Below are positions 1 through 8,020 of a stretch of DNA of 16,799 nt, piece by piece (position 1 is the stretch's first letter; every line of letters begins with the position of its first letter). Source of the stretch: Gammaproteobacteria bacterium (GTDB lineage: Bacteria; Pseudomonadota; Gammaproteobacteria; Pseudomonadales; Porticoccaceae); NCBI GenBank assembly GCA_006227015.1, contig SBGI01000164.1, positions 1 to 16,799 on the forward strand, read 5' to 3'. The notes below the pieces were generated by a model. It was not told where the DNA came from. It made no database searches and worked only from the letters and a program-made list of their open reading frames with translations. A program made the translations under genes and the position numbers.

Positions 1-1079
1 CTGAGTAGCCAGCGCATATTGTTGCGGCTGATTTGCCCCAGGGCCATGCCGCGAATTACCACGGTCAATGTCTGGCTGCCGGCAACGCCGCCCATGCTGG
101 CAACGATGGGCATCAGAATGGCCAGGGCGACAACCTTGTCGATGGTGGCCTCAAAAATATTAATAACGGCGGAGGCGAGAATGGCGGTCATCAGATTGAG
201 GCCAAGCCAGATAGCCCGTCTCGGCGCCGTTCGCTTTACAGAGGCAAATGTTTCTTCCTCGTCACTGAGTCCTGCCAGGCCCAGCAGGGAGTGGGCGGCA
301 TCTTCCATGATGACGTCTACCACGTCATCAATGGTGATACGCCCCAGCAGTTTACTGTCGTCACCGATGACAGGTGCTGATACCCAGTCGTGTTTTTCAA
401 ACAGCAGTGCCACCTCTGAGTCGGGCATGCCAGCCGGGATGGCCTCCACTTCAGTATCCATAATTTCCCGCACGGTGATATTCGGGCTGGCGGTCAATAG
501 TTTGGTCAGGGGTAGTATGCCAAGAAAGGTATCTTCCCGATTCACCACGAAAATACAGTCGGTGACTTCCGGAATTTCTTCGTGACGACGCAAATAACGC
601 AACACCACATCAATGGTTAAATCGGGGCGCACCGTGATGGTGTCGGTGTTCATCAGACCGCCAGCAGTATCCTCTGCGTAAGTGAGCACTCGCTCAACTC
701 GCAATCGATCCTGGCTGGTCATTGCCTGAAGTACTTCGGGAATTACCTGGTCGGGCAATTGTTGAAGAATATCGGCGACATCATCGGGGTCCAGTCCCTC
801 GGTGAGAGAGGCGACCTCGTGGCTTTCCATCTCACTGAGGATTTCACCGCGCAGCTCTTCGTTGAGCTCGCCGATCACTTCACCTTCAAACTCGCTGTCG
901 ACGAGATCCCAGAGCACCCGGCGGACCTTGGGTGGGGCAGACTCAATCTGGTCGGCAATATCGGCAGGCGTGAGATTGTTGAGCATGTGGCGCAAGAGGC
1001 GCACATTGCTTGAATGCATCAATTCATCGATGCTGGCGAGCCGTGACAATTCGCTGACTTTTTCGTTGGGCGCCTGCAT
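1..1079 (-). CDS. mgtE: MgtE magnesium transporter, 5' part (runs off the left edge)
   Basis: Reading the minus strand from ATG at 1079 gives 359 codons with no stop to the window edge, so the C-terminus is missing. MgtE is an inner-membrane, Mg2+-gated Mg2+ channel. Residues about 20-135 form the helical N domain rich in acidic residues. Two CBS domains follow (about 138-200 and 204-262, the first opening with AEDTAGGLMNTD). The membrane domain starts near residue 288 and contains the conserved MPIVASMGGVAGSQTL at 323-338, a core pore-helix motif of the family. About 90 residues, with the last helices, should lie beyond the edge. The gene follows ptsO by 91 bases on the same strand. I see no clear terminator or promoter in that gap, and an AGGGA sits 11 bases before the ATG. 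Long plus-strand ORFs across this region are antisense shadows. Confidence 0.95.
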   Translation of the reverse strand, partial: MQAPNEKVSELSRLASIDELMHSSNVRLLRHMLNNLTPADIADQIESAPPKVRRVLWDLVDSEFEGEVIGELNEELRGEILSEMESHEVASLTEGLDPDDVADILQQLPDQVIPEVLQAMTSQDRLRVERVLTYAEDTAGGLMNTDTITVRPDLTIDVVLRYLRRHEEIPEVTDCIFVVNREDTFLGILPLTKLLTASPNITVREIMDTEVEAIPAGMPDSEVALLFEKHDWVSAPVIGDDSKLLGRITIDDVVDVIMEDAAHSLLGLAGLSDEEETFASVKRTAPRRAIWLGLNLMTAILASAVINIFEATIDKVVALAILMPIVASMGGVAGSQTLTVVIRGMALGQISRNNMRWLL

Positions 1080-1170
1080 GTGATGAGAAATCCCTGGCTC
1101 TCGGATGGATGGCCGATAGTGTATAGGGGGGCGTTATAAAATTACAGCGGAGTTAAGCAGGAACGGGGGG

Positions 1171-1452
1171 TTATTGCTCTTCGTCAAAACGATTGGCGAT
1201 CAGTTGTTCAACATCCCTATGTGCACGTTCGGCATCGGCACCTTCAAAATAGAAATGCAGGGTCGTGCCCTGGGTGGCGGCCAGTAACATCAGGGACATG
1301 ACGCTCTTGGCGTCGACCAGTTTTTCTGGTTCGCGACCCGTCTTAATATCGCAGCCATATTTCCCGGCAGTCGATGCCAGCTTCGCAGCCGCTCTGGCGT
1401 GGAGTCCAAGGCGGTTTATTATTGTCAGTTCTGTGCGAATCAATTGCGACAT
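1171..1452 (-). CDS. ptsO: NPr, HPr-family phosphocarrier of the nitrogen PTS
   Basis: This is a 93-residue HPr-fold protein. It carries phosphate between enzyme I-Ntr (PtsP, not in this window) and EIIA-Ntr (PtsN, two genes upstream). The phosphorylated histidine is His18 in NRLGLHARAAAKL, and the second conserved patch DAKSVMSLM (47-55) corresponds to the regulatory-serine region of HPr. Length is normal for NPr (about 90). Its position at the end of the rpoN-hpf-ptsN-rapZ cluster identifies it as NPr and not a sugar-PTS HPr. The start is supported by AAGGGA five bases upstream. It lies 22 bases after rapZ and is probably cotranscribed with it. Confidence 0.95.
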   Translation of the reverse strand: MSQLIRTELTIINRLGLHARAAAKLASTAGKYGCDIKTGREPEKLVDAKSVMSLMLLAATQGTTLHFYFEGADAERAHRDVEQLIANRFDEEQ

Positions 1453-1474
1453 GGGGGTCCCTTATCTTGGGCTG

Positions 1475-2335
1475 TTATGACAGCTCACGATGCCTAACCT
1501 GCACGTTCGGGTACTGGTCTGTGAAATAGTTGCCCAACTGGTTACAAATGTAAACCGAACGATGTTGCCCTCCGGTGCAGCCAATAGCAATGGTCAGGTA
1601 GCTGCGGTTGTTGGCCCGGAATGAGGGGACCCAGTGTTCAAAGAGCTGTTTGAGTTCATCGAGCATGCGTGTGACCTCCGGTTCCCCTTCCAGGAATTCA
1701 ACAACCGCCGGGTGGTTGCCTGTGTGTGGTCTCAGTTCCTGTTTCCAGTGAGGGTTGGGCAGACAGCGAACATCAAAAACAAAATCTGCGTTGGTGGGAA
1801 TCCCCCGTTTGTACGCAAAGGACTCGAAAAGGATTGCCATGTCTTCCTTGCTGTCAGGGACAACTTGTTTTTTGATGACATCCCGCAACTGATGCAGGGT
1901 CATGTTACTGGTATCAATGTGCCTGTCAGCGATAGAGGCGATTGGGTCCAGTAGTTTTGTTTCCAGGGCGATCGCCTGTTTGATGTCTAAGTTAGCCGAG
2001 CTGAGGGGGTGTTTGCGCCGGGTTTCACTAAAGCGTTGTATTAGCACCGTTTTACTGGCATTCAGGAAAACCACCTGATATTCGACACCGGATTCCTGGA
2101 GCTGATTCAATACTTGGGGAAGTTGGCCCAGATCGCTGCTCAGGTTCCTGACATCAATGCCCACAGCAATTTTTTCCAGCCAGTGTCTGTTCTTGGCATC
2201 ACCGGCCAGTTCAAACAAGCCTGGTAGCAGGCTTGCGGGCAGGTTGTCGATGCAGGTAAACCCCACATCCTCAAGTACGTTGAGTGCTGTACTTTTGCCA
2301 GAGCCGGAACGCCCGCTAACCACTACCAGTCTCAT
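1475..2335 (-). CDS. rapZ: RapZ, RNase adapter and nucleotide-binding protein
   Basis: This 286-residue protein matches the length of E. coli RapZ (284). In enterobacteria RapZ senses glucosamine-6-phosphate and presents the small RNA GlmZ to RNase E, so it controls GlmS and amino-sugar supply. Whether a GlmZ exists here cannot be seen. The Walker A motif GRSGSGKS is at residues 8-15. The C-terminal domain carries the family signature GCTGGQHRSVY, part of the RNA- and metabolite-binding domain. The open frame continues 83 codons upstream to 2584, but that extension overlaps ptsN in another frame and is arginine-rich nonsense. ATG at 2335 has GAGGA (2344-2348) eight bases upstream and gives the typical N-terminus MRLVVVSGRSG. 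The gap from ptsN is 11 bases, and the GAGGA overlaps the ptsN stop codon, which suggests translational coupling. Confidence 0.96.
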   Translation of the reverse strand: MRLVVVSGRSGSGKSTALNVLEDVGFTCIDNLPASLLPGLFELAGDAKNRHWLEKIAVGIDVRNLSSDLGQLPQVLNQLQESGVEYQVVFLNASKTVLIQRFSETRRKHPLSSANLDIKQAIALETKLLDPIASIADRHIDTSNMTLHQLRDVIKKQVVPDSKEDMAILFESFAYKRGIPTNADFVFDVRCLPNPHWKQELRPHTGNHPAVVEFLEGEPEVTRMLDELKQLFEHWVPSFRANNRSYLTIAIGCTGGQHRSVYICNQLGNYFTDQYPNVQVRHRELS

Positions 2336-2343
2336 GGATGCTG

Positions 2344-2348
2344 TCCTC
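2344..2348 (-). promoter_or_regulatory. Ribosome binding site that fixes the rapZ start
   Basis: GAGGA on the minus strand lies eight bases before the ATG at 2335 and shares bases with the TGA stop of ptsN (2347-2349). It rules out the long N-terminal extension of rapZ that reads back into ptsN. Confidence 0.7.
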
Positions 2349-2799
2349 AGGTGTCGGCAACAGCAATGTGGTACAGGGCGTCGTTGGACTCGGCTTGACG
2401 AAGCTTTTTGCGAACGGTTTCGTCCTGAAGCAACTCTGCAATGGCGGAAAGTATCTGCAGGTGCTGGTCGTTTTGTTCCTCTGGTACGATCAGGGCAAAA
2501 ATCAGGTCGACTTCTTCGCCGTCGATGGCATCGAAGTCGACAGGATCCTGTAATTTGATTAAAGCGGCCGTAATTTTTTCGCAACCGCCGAGACGGCAGT
2601 GGGGTATGGCAACACCCTCGCCGATACCAGTGCTACCCAGTCGTTCTCTGGACAGCAGGCCCTGGTAGAGTTCGTCGGCGGTGACCGTGTCCATGCGTTC
2701 GGCCAGGAAGCAGGACAAATTTTCGAGCACACGTTTTTTGCTGCCACCCGGAGCATCGGCAACGACGTTCTCCGGGGGCAGTACATCGGTTAGTTTCAT
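2347..2799 (-). CDS. ptsN: PtsN, EIIA-Ntr regulatory component of the nitrogen PTS
   Basis: This is a 150-residue EIIA of the fructose/mannitol type. It receives phosphate from NPr but passes it to no sugar. Instead it regulates partner proteins, known in other species to include K+ uptake and sensor systems. The active-site histidine is His67 in GEGVAIPHCR, and the downstream FALIVPEEQNDQHLQIL is the usual second half of the active-site fold. The start follows the hpf stop by six bases. No good Shine-Dalgarno sequence is visible, so translation probably depends on ribosomes finishing hpf. It sits in the conserved rpoN cluster between hpf and rapZ. Confidence 0.96.
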   Translation of the reverse strand: MKLTDVLPPENVVADAPGGSKKRVLENLSCFLAERMDTVTADELYQGLLSRERLGSTGIGEGVAIPHCRLGGCEKITAALIKLQDPVDFDAIDGEEVDLIFALIVPEEQNDQHLQILSAIAELLQDETVRKKLRQAESNDALYHIAVADT

Positions 2800-2805
2800 C
2801 AGGGA

Positions 2806-3093
2806 TTATCTACCGCGGGTTTTTTCCTTGTGTTTGATCAGCTGACGGTCAAGCTTGTCAGCCAGCGTATCGATAGCGGCATAGAGATCTTCATCTTCCG
2901 AATTGGCAAAAAACTCACCACCGCTGACGTGTACGGTCGCTTCGGCCTTCTGAATTAATTTGTCTACAGAAAGGATCACGTTGGTGCTGGTGATGTGGTC
3001 GTGATGGCGCTCCAGCTTGGAGAGCTTGGTGTTTACGTAATCTTTGATGGCATCAGTGATGTCGAGGTGATGTCCGCTAATATTCATTTGCAT
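2806..3093 (-). CDS. hpf: Hpf, short ribosome hibernation promoting factor
   Basis: This 95-residue protein has the same length as the short E. coli HPF. It begins MQMNISGHHLDITDAIKDYV, the beta-alpha start of the family, followed by the KAEATVHVSGGEFFANSEDEDLYAAID core. Short HPF binds the decoding centre of the 30S subunit and, with RMF, helps form inactive 100S ribosomes in stationary phase. The C-terminal dimerisation domain of long-form HPF is absent, as expected in gammaproteobacteria. A strong AAGGAG (3100-3105) sits six bases before the ATG, the best ribosome binding site in this array. It is 29 bases downstream of rpoN. Confidence 0.96.
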   Translation of the reverse strand: MQMNISGHHLDITDAIKDYVNTKLSKLERHHDHITSTNVILSVDKLIQKAEATVHVSGGEFFANSEDEDLYAAIDTLADKLDRQLIKHKEKTRGR

Positions 3094-3122
3094 GCGGTAC
3101 TCCTTGGTTTTTGATTGTCGGA

Positions 3123-4577
3123 TTAAACATTGGGATTGTAGCGTTTCCTCTCACTGGAAGAGGGGATGCCCATCCCTTCTCGGTATTTAGCCACCGTACG
3201 TCGGGCCACCTGAATGCCCATGTCCTGAAGCAGGGACGTGAGCTTGTTATCGCTAAGCGGCTTGCCCGGATTTTCGGCACTGATCATTTTTTTCAGGATA
3301 GCGCGTATGGCGGTTGATGAACACTCTCCGCCGCTGGCGGTGGAGACGTGACTGGAAAAAAAGTACTTCAGTTCAAATACACCCTGCGGGGTATCGATAT
3401 ATTTCTGGGTGGTCACCCGGGAAATGGTTGATTCGTGGAGTTCAAGGCGGTCGGCAATATCAGCCAGTACCATCGGCTTCATTGCCACTGGTCCCTGTTC
3501 CAGAAAGCCCTGTTGCATCTGTACGATACAGGACGCGACTCGCATCAGAGTATCGTTACGGCTTTCGATACTTCTTAAGAACCAGCGAGCTTCTTGCAGG
3601 TGGTTCTTCAAAAAGGTGTTGTCCTGGCTGGAATCAGCGCGCTTGATGAGCTGAGCGTAGTGCTGATTGATGCTGAGTTTGGGCGTGATTTCGTCGTTGA
3701 GGGTTACTTGCCAGTGGTTGTCGACCTTGGTCACCCTGGCATCGGGAACAACATACTCAATGTCGTCATTGCTGATGGAGTCGCCGGGGTTTGGTGTCAG
3801 AGTCTGAATCAGTTCAACGGCGTTGGCGATATAGTCCTGGGTAAAACCAGTTTGACGTTCAATTTGCCGGTAGTCCCTCTGGCCCACCAGTTCCAGGTGG
3901 TCCGCGACCAGAACCTTGGCTTCCTTAAGGAAGGGGGTGTCAGGGGAAAACTGATTGAGTTGTATAGTCAGGCACTCGGAAAGGCTGGTCGCCCCGACTC
4001 CGGGAGGGTCAAATTGCTGTATGCGGTGCAAAACGGCAACAACTTCATCCAGCTCGATGTCATCATCCAAAGCCGACCAGATCTCTTCCACAGGGAGGGT
4101 CAGCATGCCTCGGCTGTCGATTGAATCAATAATATTTTCGCCGATCAGATGGTCTGTGGGCGACATTGGCGTCAGGTTCAGTTGCCACAATAAATGGTCC
4201 TGAAGCGATTCAGTGACACTGTGCACGCTGTCAAAGTCATAGGTGTCATTGTTGGAGAGCCTGGGAGTGGCTGGAGGCTGGTAAATATCGTCCCAGTTGG
4301 CATCTACGGGCAGGTCGTTGGGGATCTTGTTGTCCCACTCTGCACTATTCAGGTCTCTGGCTTCGGTTTCCGGTGCTTCTTTTTGGGGCTTGTCGTCTTT
4401 ATTAGAACCCTGATTTTCTGATTCTTCTGTCAGTTCCAGAAGTGGGTTGTCATAGAGGTTTTGCTGGATTTCCTGATGCAGATCCAGGGAGGAGAGCTGC
4501 AATAACCTAATAGCCTGTTGCAGCTGAGGGGTCATCGTCAACTGCTGACCAATTTTCAGTTGCAGGCTGGTTTTCAT
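3123..4577 (-). CDS. rpoN: RpoN, RNA polymerase sigma-54 factor
   Basis: This 484-residue sigma-54 (E. coli 477) directs transcription from -24/-12 promoters with AAA+ activators and controls nitrogen assimilation, flagella and other functions by species. Region I is the glutamine- and leucine-rich N-terminus (MKTSLQLKIGQQLTMTPQLQ, with QAIRLLQLSSLDLHQEIQQN after it). Region II is the acidic stretch up to about residue 110. Region III holds the core-binding and helix-turn-helix parts and ends in the RpoN box ARRTVAKYRE at 458-467. The frame is open back to 4715, but that extension overlaps lptB and lacks family character, so ATG at 4577 is used. It has only a poor Shine-Dalgarno sequence. The 121-base gap after lptB holds a sigma-70 promoter candidate and a sigma-54-like element, described separately. 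Confidence 0.97.
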   Translation of the reverse strand: MKTSLQLKIGQQLTMTPQLQQAIRLLQLSSLDLHQEIQQNLYDNPLLELTEESENQGSNKDDKPQKEAPETEARDLNSAEWDNKIPNDLPVDANWDDIYQPPATPRLSNNDTYDFDSVHSVTESLQDHLLWQLNLTPMSPTDHLIGENIIDSIDSRGMLTLPVEEIWSALDDDIELDEVVAVLHRIQQFDPPGVGATSLSECLTIQLNQFSPDTPFLKEAKVLVADHLELVGQRDYRQIERQTGFTQDYIANAVELIQTLTPNPGDSISNDDIEYVVPDARVTKVDNHWQVTLNDEITPKLSINQHYAQLIKRADSSQDNTFLKNHLQEARWFLRSIESRNDTLMRVASCIVQMQQGFLEQGPVAMKPMVLADIADRLELHESTISRVTTQKYIDTPQGVFELKYFFSSHVSTASGGECSSTAIRAILKKMISAENPGKPLSDNKLTSLLQDMGIQVARRTVAKYREGMGIPSSSERKRYNPNV

Positions 4578-4622
4578 TAAATTACAACGAGTCTTTTCCG
4601 AAAAATGAATGTTTACAGGGAA

Positions 4623-4652
4623 AGTGTAGACTGCTGGGAGGGCGGATGACAA
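4623..4652 (-). promoter_or_regulatory. Candidate sigma-70 promoter of rpoN
   Basis: Minus strand: -35 TTGTCA (4647-4652, five of six consensus bases), an 18-base spacer, and -10 TACACT (4623-4628, four of six). Transcription would start near 4616 and leave a leader of about 39 bases before rpoN. This gives rpoN-hpf-ptsN-rapZ-ptsO a promoter separate from the kds/lpt genes. It rests on motif reading alone. Confidence 0.55.
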
Positions 4653-4667
4653 GCAAATTGTATGCCG
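4652..4667 (-). promoter_or_regulatory. Sigma-54-like -24/-12 element upstream of rpoN
   Basis: The minus strand reads CGGCATACAATTTGCT. This matches the sigma-54 consensus TGGCAYR-N4-TTGCW at every position except the first T. The invariant GG (4665-4666) and GC (4653-4654) are exactly 10 bases apart. It abuts and shares one base with the -35 box of the sigma-70 candidate. It could be a sigma-54 promoter or a site where sigma-54 holoenzyme blocks the sigma-70 promoter. No enhancer site was identified. Confidence 0.4.
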
Positions 4668-4698
4668 CTTTAGTTCGTTGTGGCTTGAACGCCCGCGA

Positions 4699-5424
4699 CT
4701 AAAGGGTAAAGTCATCTCCCAGATAGATGTCCCGGACCTGCTGATTAGCGATGATTTCTTCCGGTACCCCTTCGGCGATCACCTTGCCCTCACCGACGAT
4801 GTAGGCGTGCTGACATATATCCAGGGTTTCCCGAACATTGTGGTCGGTAATGAGCACGCCAATGCCTAGGTCCCGCAGGTGACGAATGATCTGTTTGATG
4901 TCATTGACGGAAATCGGATCCACGCCGGCAAAGGGCTCGTCAAGCAGGATAAAAGCGGGCTCCATGGCGAGTGCTCTGGCGATTTCCACCCGCCGACGCT
5001 CTCCACCAGACAAGCTCATGCCGAGGCTGTCGCGGATATGAGTGATGTGAAATTCCTGAAGCAGGTGTTCCAGCTTCGATTGACGCTGCTCTTTGTCCAG
5101 ATCTTGACGGGTTTCCAGAATGGCGAGGATGTTGTCGGCGACACTCATCTTTCTGAAAACAGATGCCTCCTGGGGCAGATAGCCAATGCCTTTGCGCGCC
5201 CGGCCGTGCATTGGCAGATGAGTGATGTCCTCTTCATCAATAAAGACGCTGCCGCCATCCTGTTCTACGAGGCCGACAATCATATAAAAACAGGTGGTTT
5301 TGCCCGCGCCATTAGGGCCTAGCAGCCCAACAATAGCACCGCTTTCTACACTGAGCGATACATCGCGTATGACCGGCCGCTTTTTATAACTCTTGGCCAG
5401 GTTGGCCGTCTTCAGGAGAGGCAT
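4699..5424 (-). CDS. lptB: LptB, ATPase of the LPS export ABC transporter
   Basis: This 241-residue ABC ATPase (E. coli 241) powers LptFG in extracting LPS from the inner membrane; lptF and lptG are not in this window. Motifs in order are Walker A GPNGAGKT at 36-43, Q-loop Gln85 in GYLPQEAS, signature LSGGE at 138-142, Walker B FILLDEP with catalytic Glu163, and H-loop His195. The start overlaps the lptA stop by one base (TAATG), which indicates coupled translation. AAGGA lies just upstream inside lptA. It is immediately upstream of rpoN, as in E. coli and Pseudomonas. Confidence 0.97.
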   Translation of the reverse strand: MPLLKTANLAKSYKKRPVIRDVSLSVESGAIVGLLGPNGAGKTTCFYMIVGLVEQDGGSVFIDEEDITHLPMHGRARKGIGYLPQEASVFRKMSVADNILAILETRQDLDKEQRQSKLEHLLQEFHITHIRDSLGMSLSGGERRRVEIARALAMEPAFILLDEPFAGVDPISVNDIKQIIRHLRDLGIGVLITDHNVRETLDICQHAYIVGEGKVIAEGVPEEIIANQQVRDIYLGDDFTL

Positions 5425-5927
5425 TAATTTCCTTCCTTCTGATTGCTGGGAGGGATCACCATTTGTATTCGTTGTTTGGGGTTGTCCCCTGAGCTGGCCT
5501 TGACGACTTCGGCTTTCAGGTCGTAATTGATTTTTTCGCCGGTTATCGTGGTGCCATTTTGCTCTAGGCTGGCATTCTTTATCAGTTCTATTCGGTCTGA
5601 TGCCAGGTGGTATTCGATGGTGTCGCCACTGGCCAAGACCAGGCCATCCTGAGGTTTGGGTTGTTGCTGGTAGTGGGCAGGTTTGCCAATACAGACAATC
5701 CGATCCACTTTGTTGCGCTCGCTGTAGACAATCACTTTATCGGCTCGAATTTTGATCGTGCCCTGACGGATCACTACAGACCCTTCATAGACTGTGGTGC
5801 CTTTTTTGTCATTGCGTTCTGCCTTGTCAGATTCAATTTTGATGGGCTGGCTGGCATCGCTCTGCAGCGCGTGGGACAGAGGCGCAGTCAGATACATCAG
5901 TAAAATTAACAACAACCTAAAGTGCAC
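5424..5927 (-). CDS. lptA: LptA, periplasmic LPS bridge protein
   Basis: This is a 167-residue secreted protein of the OstA/LptA family. A signal peptide covers about residues 1-20 (hydrophobic [13 protein letters not shown], likely cleaved after SHA). The mature part is a beta-jellyroll with repeated strands such as [20 protein letters not shown] and [16 protein letters not shown], which stack with LptC and LptD to carry LPS across the periplasm. The start is GTG at 5927, with AAGGGG (5936-5941) upstream. The first 11 bases overlap the end of lptC, so lptC, lptA and lptB are tightly coupled. The lysine-rich tail is unremarkable. Confidence 0.94.
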   Translation of the reverse strand: MHFRLLLILLMYLTAPLSHALQSDASQPIKIESDKAERNDKKGTTVYEGSVVIRQGTIKIRADKVIVYSERNKVDRIVCIGKPAHYQQQPKPQDGLVLASGDTIEYHLASDRIELIKNASLEQNGTTITGEKINYDLKAEVVKASSGDNPKQRIQMVIPPSNQKEGN

Positions 5928-6486
5928 GGTGAATCCCCTTTACATTGGCAAGGAGTTTGAATATTTCTGCATCGAGATCTGCCCACATGCCCACTCCTGT
6001 GGTCTTGCCCTGTCCAGTTGTGATTGTGACATGGCGGTCAGTCTCCGCGATATGTGTCTCCGGGTATAAGACCAGCTTTTCAGTATGTAATTCTTTTTTT
6101 TCTGATTTGCTGACAGTCTGCCAAGCATAAACCGATCCTGTAAACACGGCTTTTTCGCCGCCCTTGATGACGGTGCCTTTTTGGGCAGTCATATGCCAGG
6201 GTTGGTCTTCAGGGGTTTTCCCAAATGACACCATGTCAGGTTTTTCCACTTCCAGGCGGTTGGCTTTCTTAAAGTGCCGGGCCTCGGTGGCCAACATGCT
6301 GTTGGCCTTCTCACCTGTTGTACTGTAGGTCAGCATACTGATGTTGTTCATATAACTATCGGCTTTGGGAATGCCGTCGCCGTCGCTGGCGGGCTTTTCC
6401 AGGAATACTTCAGGGGGAGACAGCCAGAAGAGCAGGAATATTCCTGTGGACCCAAGCAGCATGACCATCAACAAAATATTTCGCAT
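5917..6486 (-). CDS. lptC: LptC, inner-membrane LPS transport protein
   Basis: This 189-residue protein (E. coli 191) has one N-terminal transmembrane segment (about residues 3-23, ILLMVMLLGSTGIFLLFWL) and a periplasmic LptA-like jellyroll domain. The repeated motif pattern TAQKGTVIKGGEKAVFTGSV followed by HTEKLVLYPETHIAETD is typical of the family. It receives LPS from LptB2FG and hands it to LptA. It starts three bases after kdsC, with only a weak TAGG as ribosome binding site. Sequence identity in this family is low, but architecture and position agree. Confidence 0.93.
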   Translation of the reverse strand: MRNILLMVMLLGSTGIFLLFWLSPPEVFLEKPASDGDGIPKADSYMNNISMLTYSTTGEKANSMLATEARHFKKANRLEVEKPDMVSFGKTPEDQPWHMTAQKGTVIKGGEKAVFTGSVYAWQTVSKSEKKELHTEKLVLYPETHIAETDRHVTITTGQGKTTGVGMWADLDAEIFKLLANVKGIHRAL

Positions 6487-6489
6487 GGC

Positions 6490-7023
6490 CTACAGGTAAC
6501 CTGCCAGAGTTTCTTCCAGTTTGCCCTGGGCGCTAAGTAGCAGTTCTGCCAATTCGCGAACTGCACCATGGCCGCCGCAGGCTGTTGTTTGCCAGAGAGC
6601 GTGTTGGGCAATAATAGGACGGGCATTGGCAACAGCAACACCCAGGCCCACTCGCCGGATGACTGCGAGATCTGGCAGATCGTCACCCAAAAAGGCGATT
6701 TCCTGCATGTCGTATTGGTTTGTTTCTAACATTTCATTCAGCGCGGTCAGTTTGTCTTCGCGGCCCTGAACCACCAGCTCAATACCCAGCTCGTTTGCAC
6801 GTCGTGACAACAGTTGGGAGCTGCGTCCGGTAATAATCCCCACTTGGATTCCATTTTTCTGCAGAAGTTTGATGCCCAGTCCATCCTGGATATTAAAAGC
6901 CTTGAGCTCTTCACCCTGGTTGCCGTAGTAAAGCCTGCCATCTGTGAGCACGCCGTCCACATCCAGCAGCAGCAGCCGGATATTTTTGGCACAGTGGATC
7001 ACTCGTTGATTACCCTGGACCAT
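6490..7023 (-). CDS. kdsC: KdsC, 3-deoxy-D-manno-octulosonate 8-phosphate phosphatase
   Basis: This 177-residue HAD-superfamily phosphatase of the compact C0 type removes phosphate from Kdo-8-P to give Kdo for LPS inner core. Motif I is DVDGVLTDG with nucleophile Asp21 and Asp23. Motif II is the threonine of GIITGRSS (Thr65). Motif III is probably Lys91 in GREDKL. Motif IV is GDDLPD at 113-118. There is no cap domain, so a tetramer is expected, as known for KdsC. It follows kdsD by two bases. E. coli KdsC is slightly longer (188), mostly at the N-terminus. Confidence 0.96.
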   Translation of the reverse strand: MVQGNQRVIHCAKNIRLLLLDVDGVLTDGRLYYGNQGEELKAFNIQDGLGIKLLQKNGIQVGIITGRSSQLLSRRANELGIELVVQGREDKLTALNEMLETNQYDMQEIAFLGDDLPDLAVIRRVGLGVAVANARPIIAQHALWQTTACGGHGAVRELAELLLSAQGKLEETLAGYL

Positions 7024-7025
7024 GG

Positions 7026-7997
7026 CTACATTACCCCGGCACGCAGAATATCGTGCATGTGGAGCACCCCGATGGGGTGGTGAGAGCTGTCTTCGACAAC
7101 CAGTGCGGTAATCTTGAAGTCTTCCATGATTTTTAGTGCCTCGGCGGCCAGCAGCTCCGGCTCAATGGCTTTGCAGCCGTGCTTGATCAGTTGCCCCACC
7201 TGGACATGGTTGATGTCGATATTCTGGTCCACTGCCCTGCGCAAGTCGCCATCGGTAAAGACGCCGAGAATTTCTCCGGAATGATTAACTACAGTGGTCA
7301 TGCCAAAGCCCTTGGTGGTCATTTCCAACAGGGCGTGTTTTAGCTGGGCAGTTTCTTCCACACGGGGTAACTCGCTGCCGCTGTGCATGATGTCTTTGAC
7401 TTTTAATAGCAGCTTGCGACCCAGAGCGCCCCCGGGATGGGAGAAGGCAAAATCCTCGGCGGTAAAACCGCGGGCTTCCAGTAGCGCAATGGCGAGGGCA
7501 TCGCCCATTGCCAATGTTGCCGTGGTGCTGGTTGTGGGTGCCAGTCCGAGGGGGCAGGCTTCGCTGGGGACGCTGACATCCAGATGTGCATCAGAAGCGG
7601 CGCCCAAAACAGAATCAGGGTTGCCCGTCATGCTGATAAGGGGAATACCCATACGCTTGATGAGTGGCAGCAGTGTGACCACTTCCGCTGTCGACCCGGA
7701 GTTAGAGAGTGCCAGAACCACATCCTTGTCGGTGATCATCCCCAGGTCGCCGTGGCTGGCCTCTCCCGGGTGTACAAAAAAGGAGGGAGTGCCGGTACTT
7801 GCCAGACTGGCGGCAATTTTACGGCCGATATGGCCGGACTTTCCCATGCCAGTGACAATAACGCGCCCTGTGCATTGCAGAATGAGCGTGCAGGCGCGTT
7901 CAAAAGTTTCGCCGATGCGTGCTTCAAGCAGGCCGACAGCCTCTGCTTCCAAGCGTATTGTGCGTCGAGCAGCCTCGGTAAGATTGACGGTGGACAT
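7026..7997 (-). CDS. kdsD: KdsD, D-arabinose 5-phosphate isomerase
   Basis: This 323-residue protein interconverts ribulose-5-phosphate and arabinose-5-phosphate, the first committed step to Kdo. It has an SIS domain (about 35-180) followed by two CBS domains (about 205-260 and 270-320). Residues equivalent to E. coli Lys59, Glu111, Glu152 and His193 are present at a constant offset of six: Lys53 in TGMGKSG, Glu105 in SGSTAEV, Glu146 in PSEACPL and His187 in FSHPGG. It is the first gene of the long minus-strand array and has its own promoter candidate 24 bases upstream. The yrbG antiporter gene that precedes kdsD in E. coli is absent. A 251-residue ORF on the opposite strand is a shadow. Confidence 0.97.
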   Translation of the reverse strand: MSTVNLTEAARRTIRLEAEAVGLLEARIGETFERACTLILQCTGRVIVTGMGKSGHIGRKIAASLASTGTPSFFVHPGEASHGDLGMITDKDVVLALSNSGSTAEVVTLLPLIKRMGIPLISMTGNPDSVLGAASDAHLDVSVPSEACPLGLAPTTSTTATLAMGDALAIALLEARGFTAEDFAFSHPGGALGRKLLLKVKDIMHSGSELPRVEETAQLKHALLEMTTKGFGMTTVVNHSGEILGVFTDGDLRRAVDQNIDINHVQVGQLIKHGCKAIEPELLAAEALKIMEDFKITALVVEDSSHHPIGVLHMHDILRAGVM

Positions 7998-8020
7998 TTT
8001 CTACCTAAAAATTTTCCGCA

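Noticed and set aside
19..1083. Several plus-strand ORFs at the left edge
   Set aside because: They are shadows of mgtE on the minus strand, which translates to 359 residues with N, CBS and pore domains.
1118..1148. Promoter for mgtE (TATACA or TACACT on the minus strand)
   Set aside because: The -35 positions for either reading (GCTGTA, TGTAAT) are poor, so I do not commit to it.
2336..2584. 83-codon N-terminal extension of rapZ
   Set aside because: It overlaps ptsN in another frame, is arginine- and cysteine-rich, and the real start has GAGGA eight bases upstream and the correct family N-terminus.
4578..4715. 46-codon N-terminal extension of rpoN
   Set aside because: It overlaps the end of lptB and has no family similarity. 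Sigma-54 proteins start at MKTSLQLKIGQ or similar.
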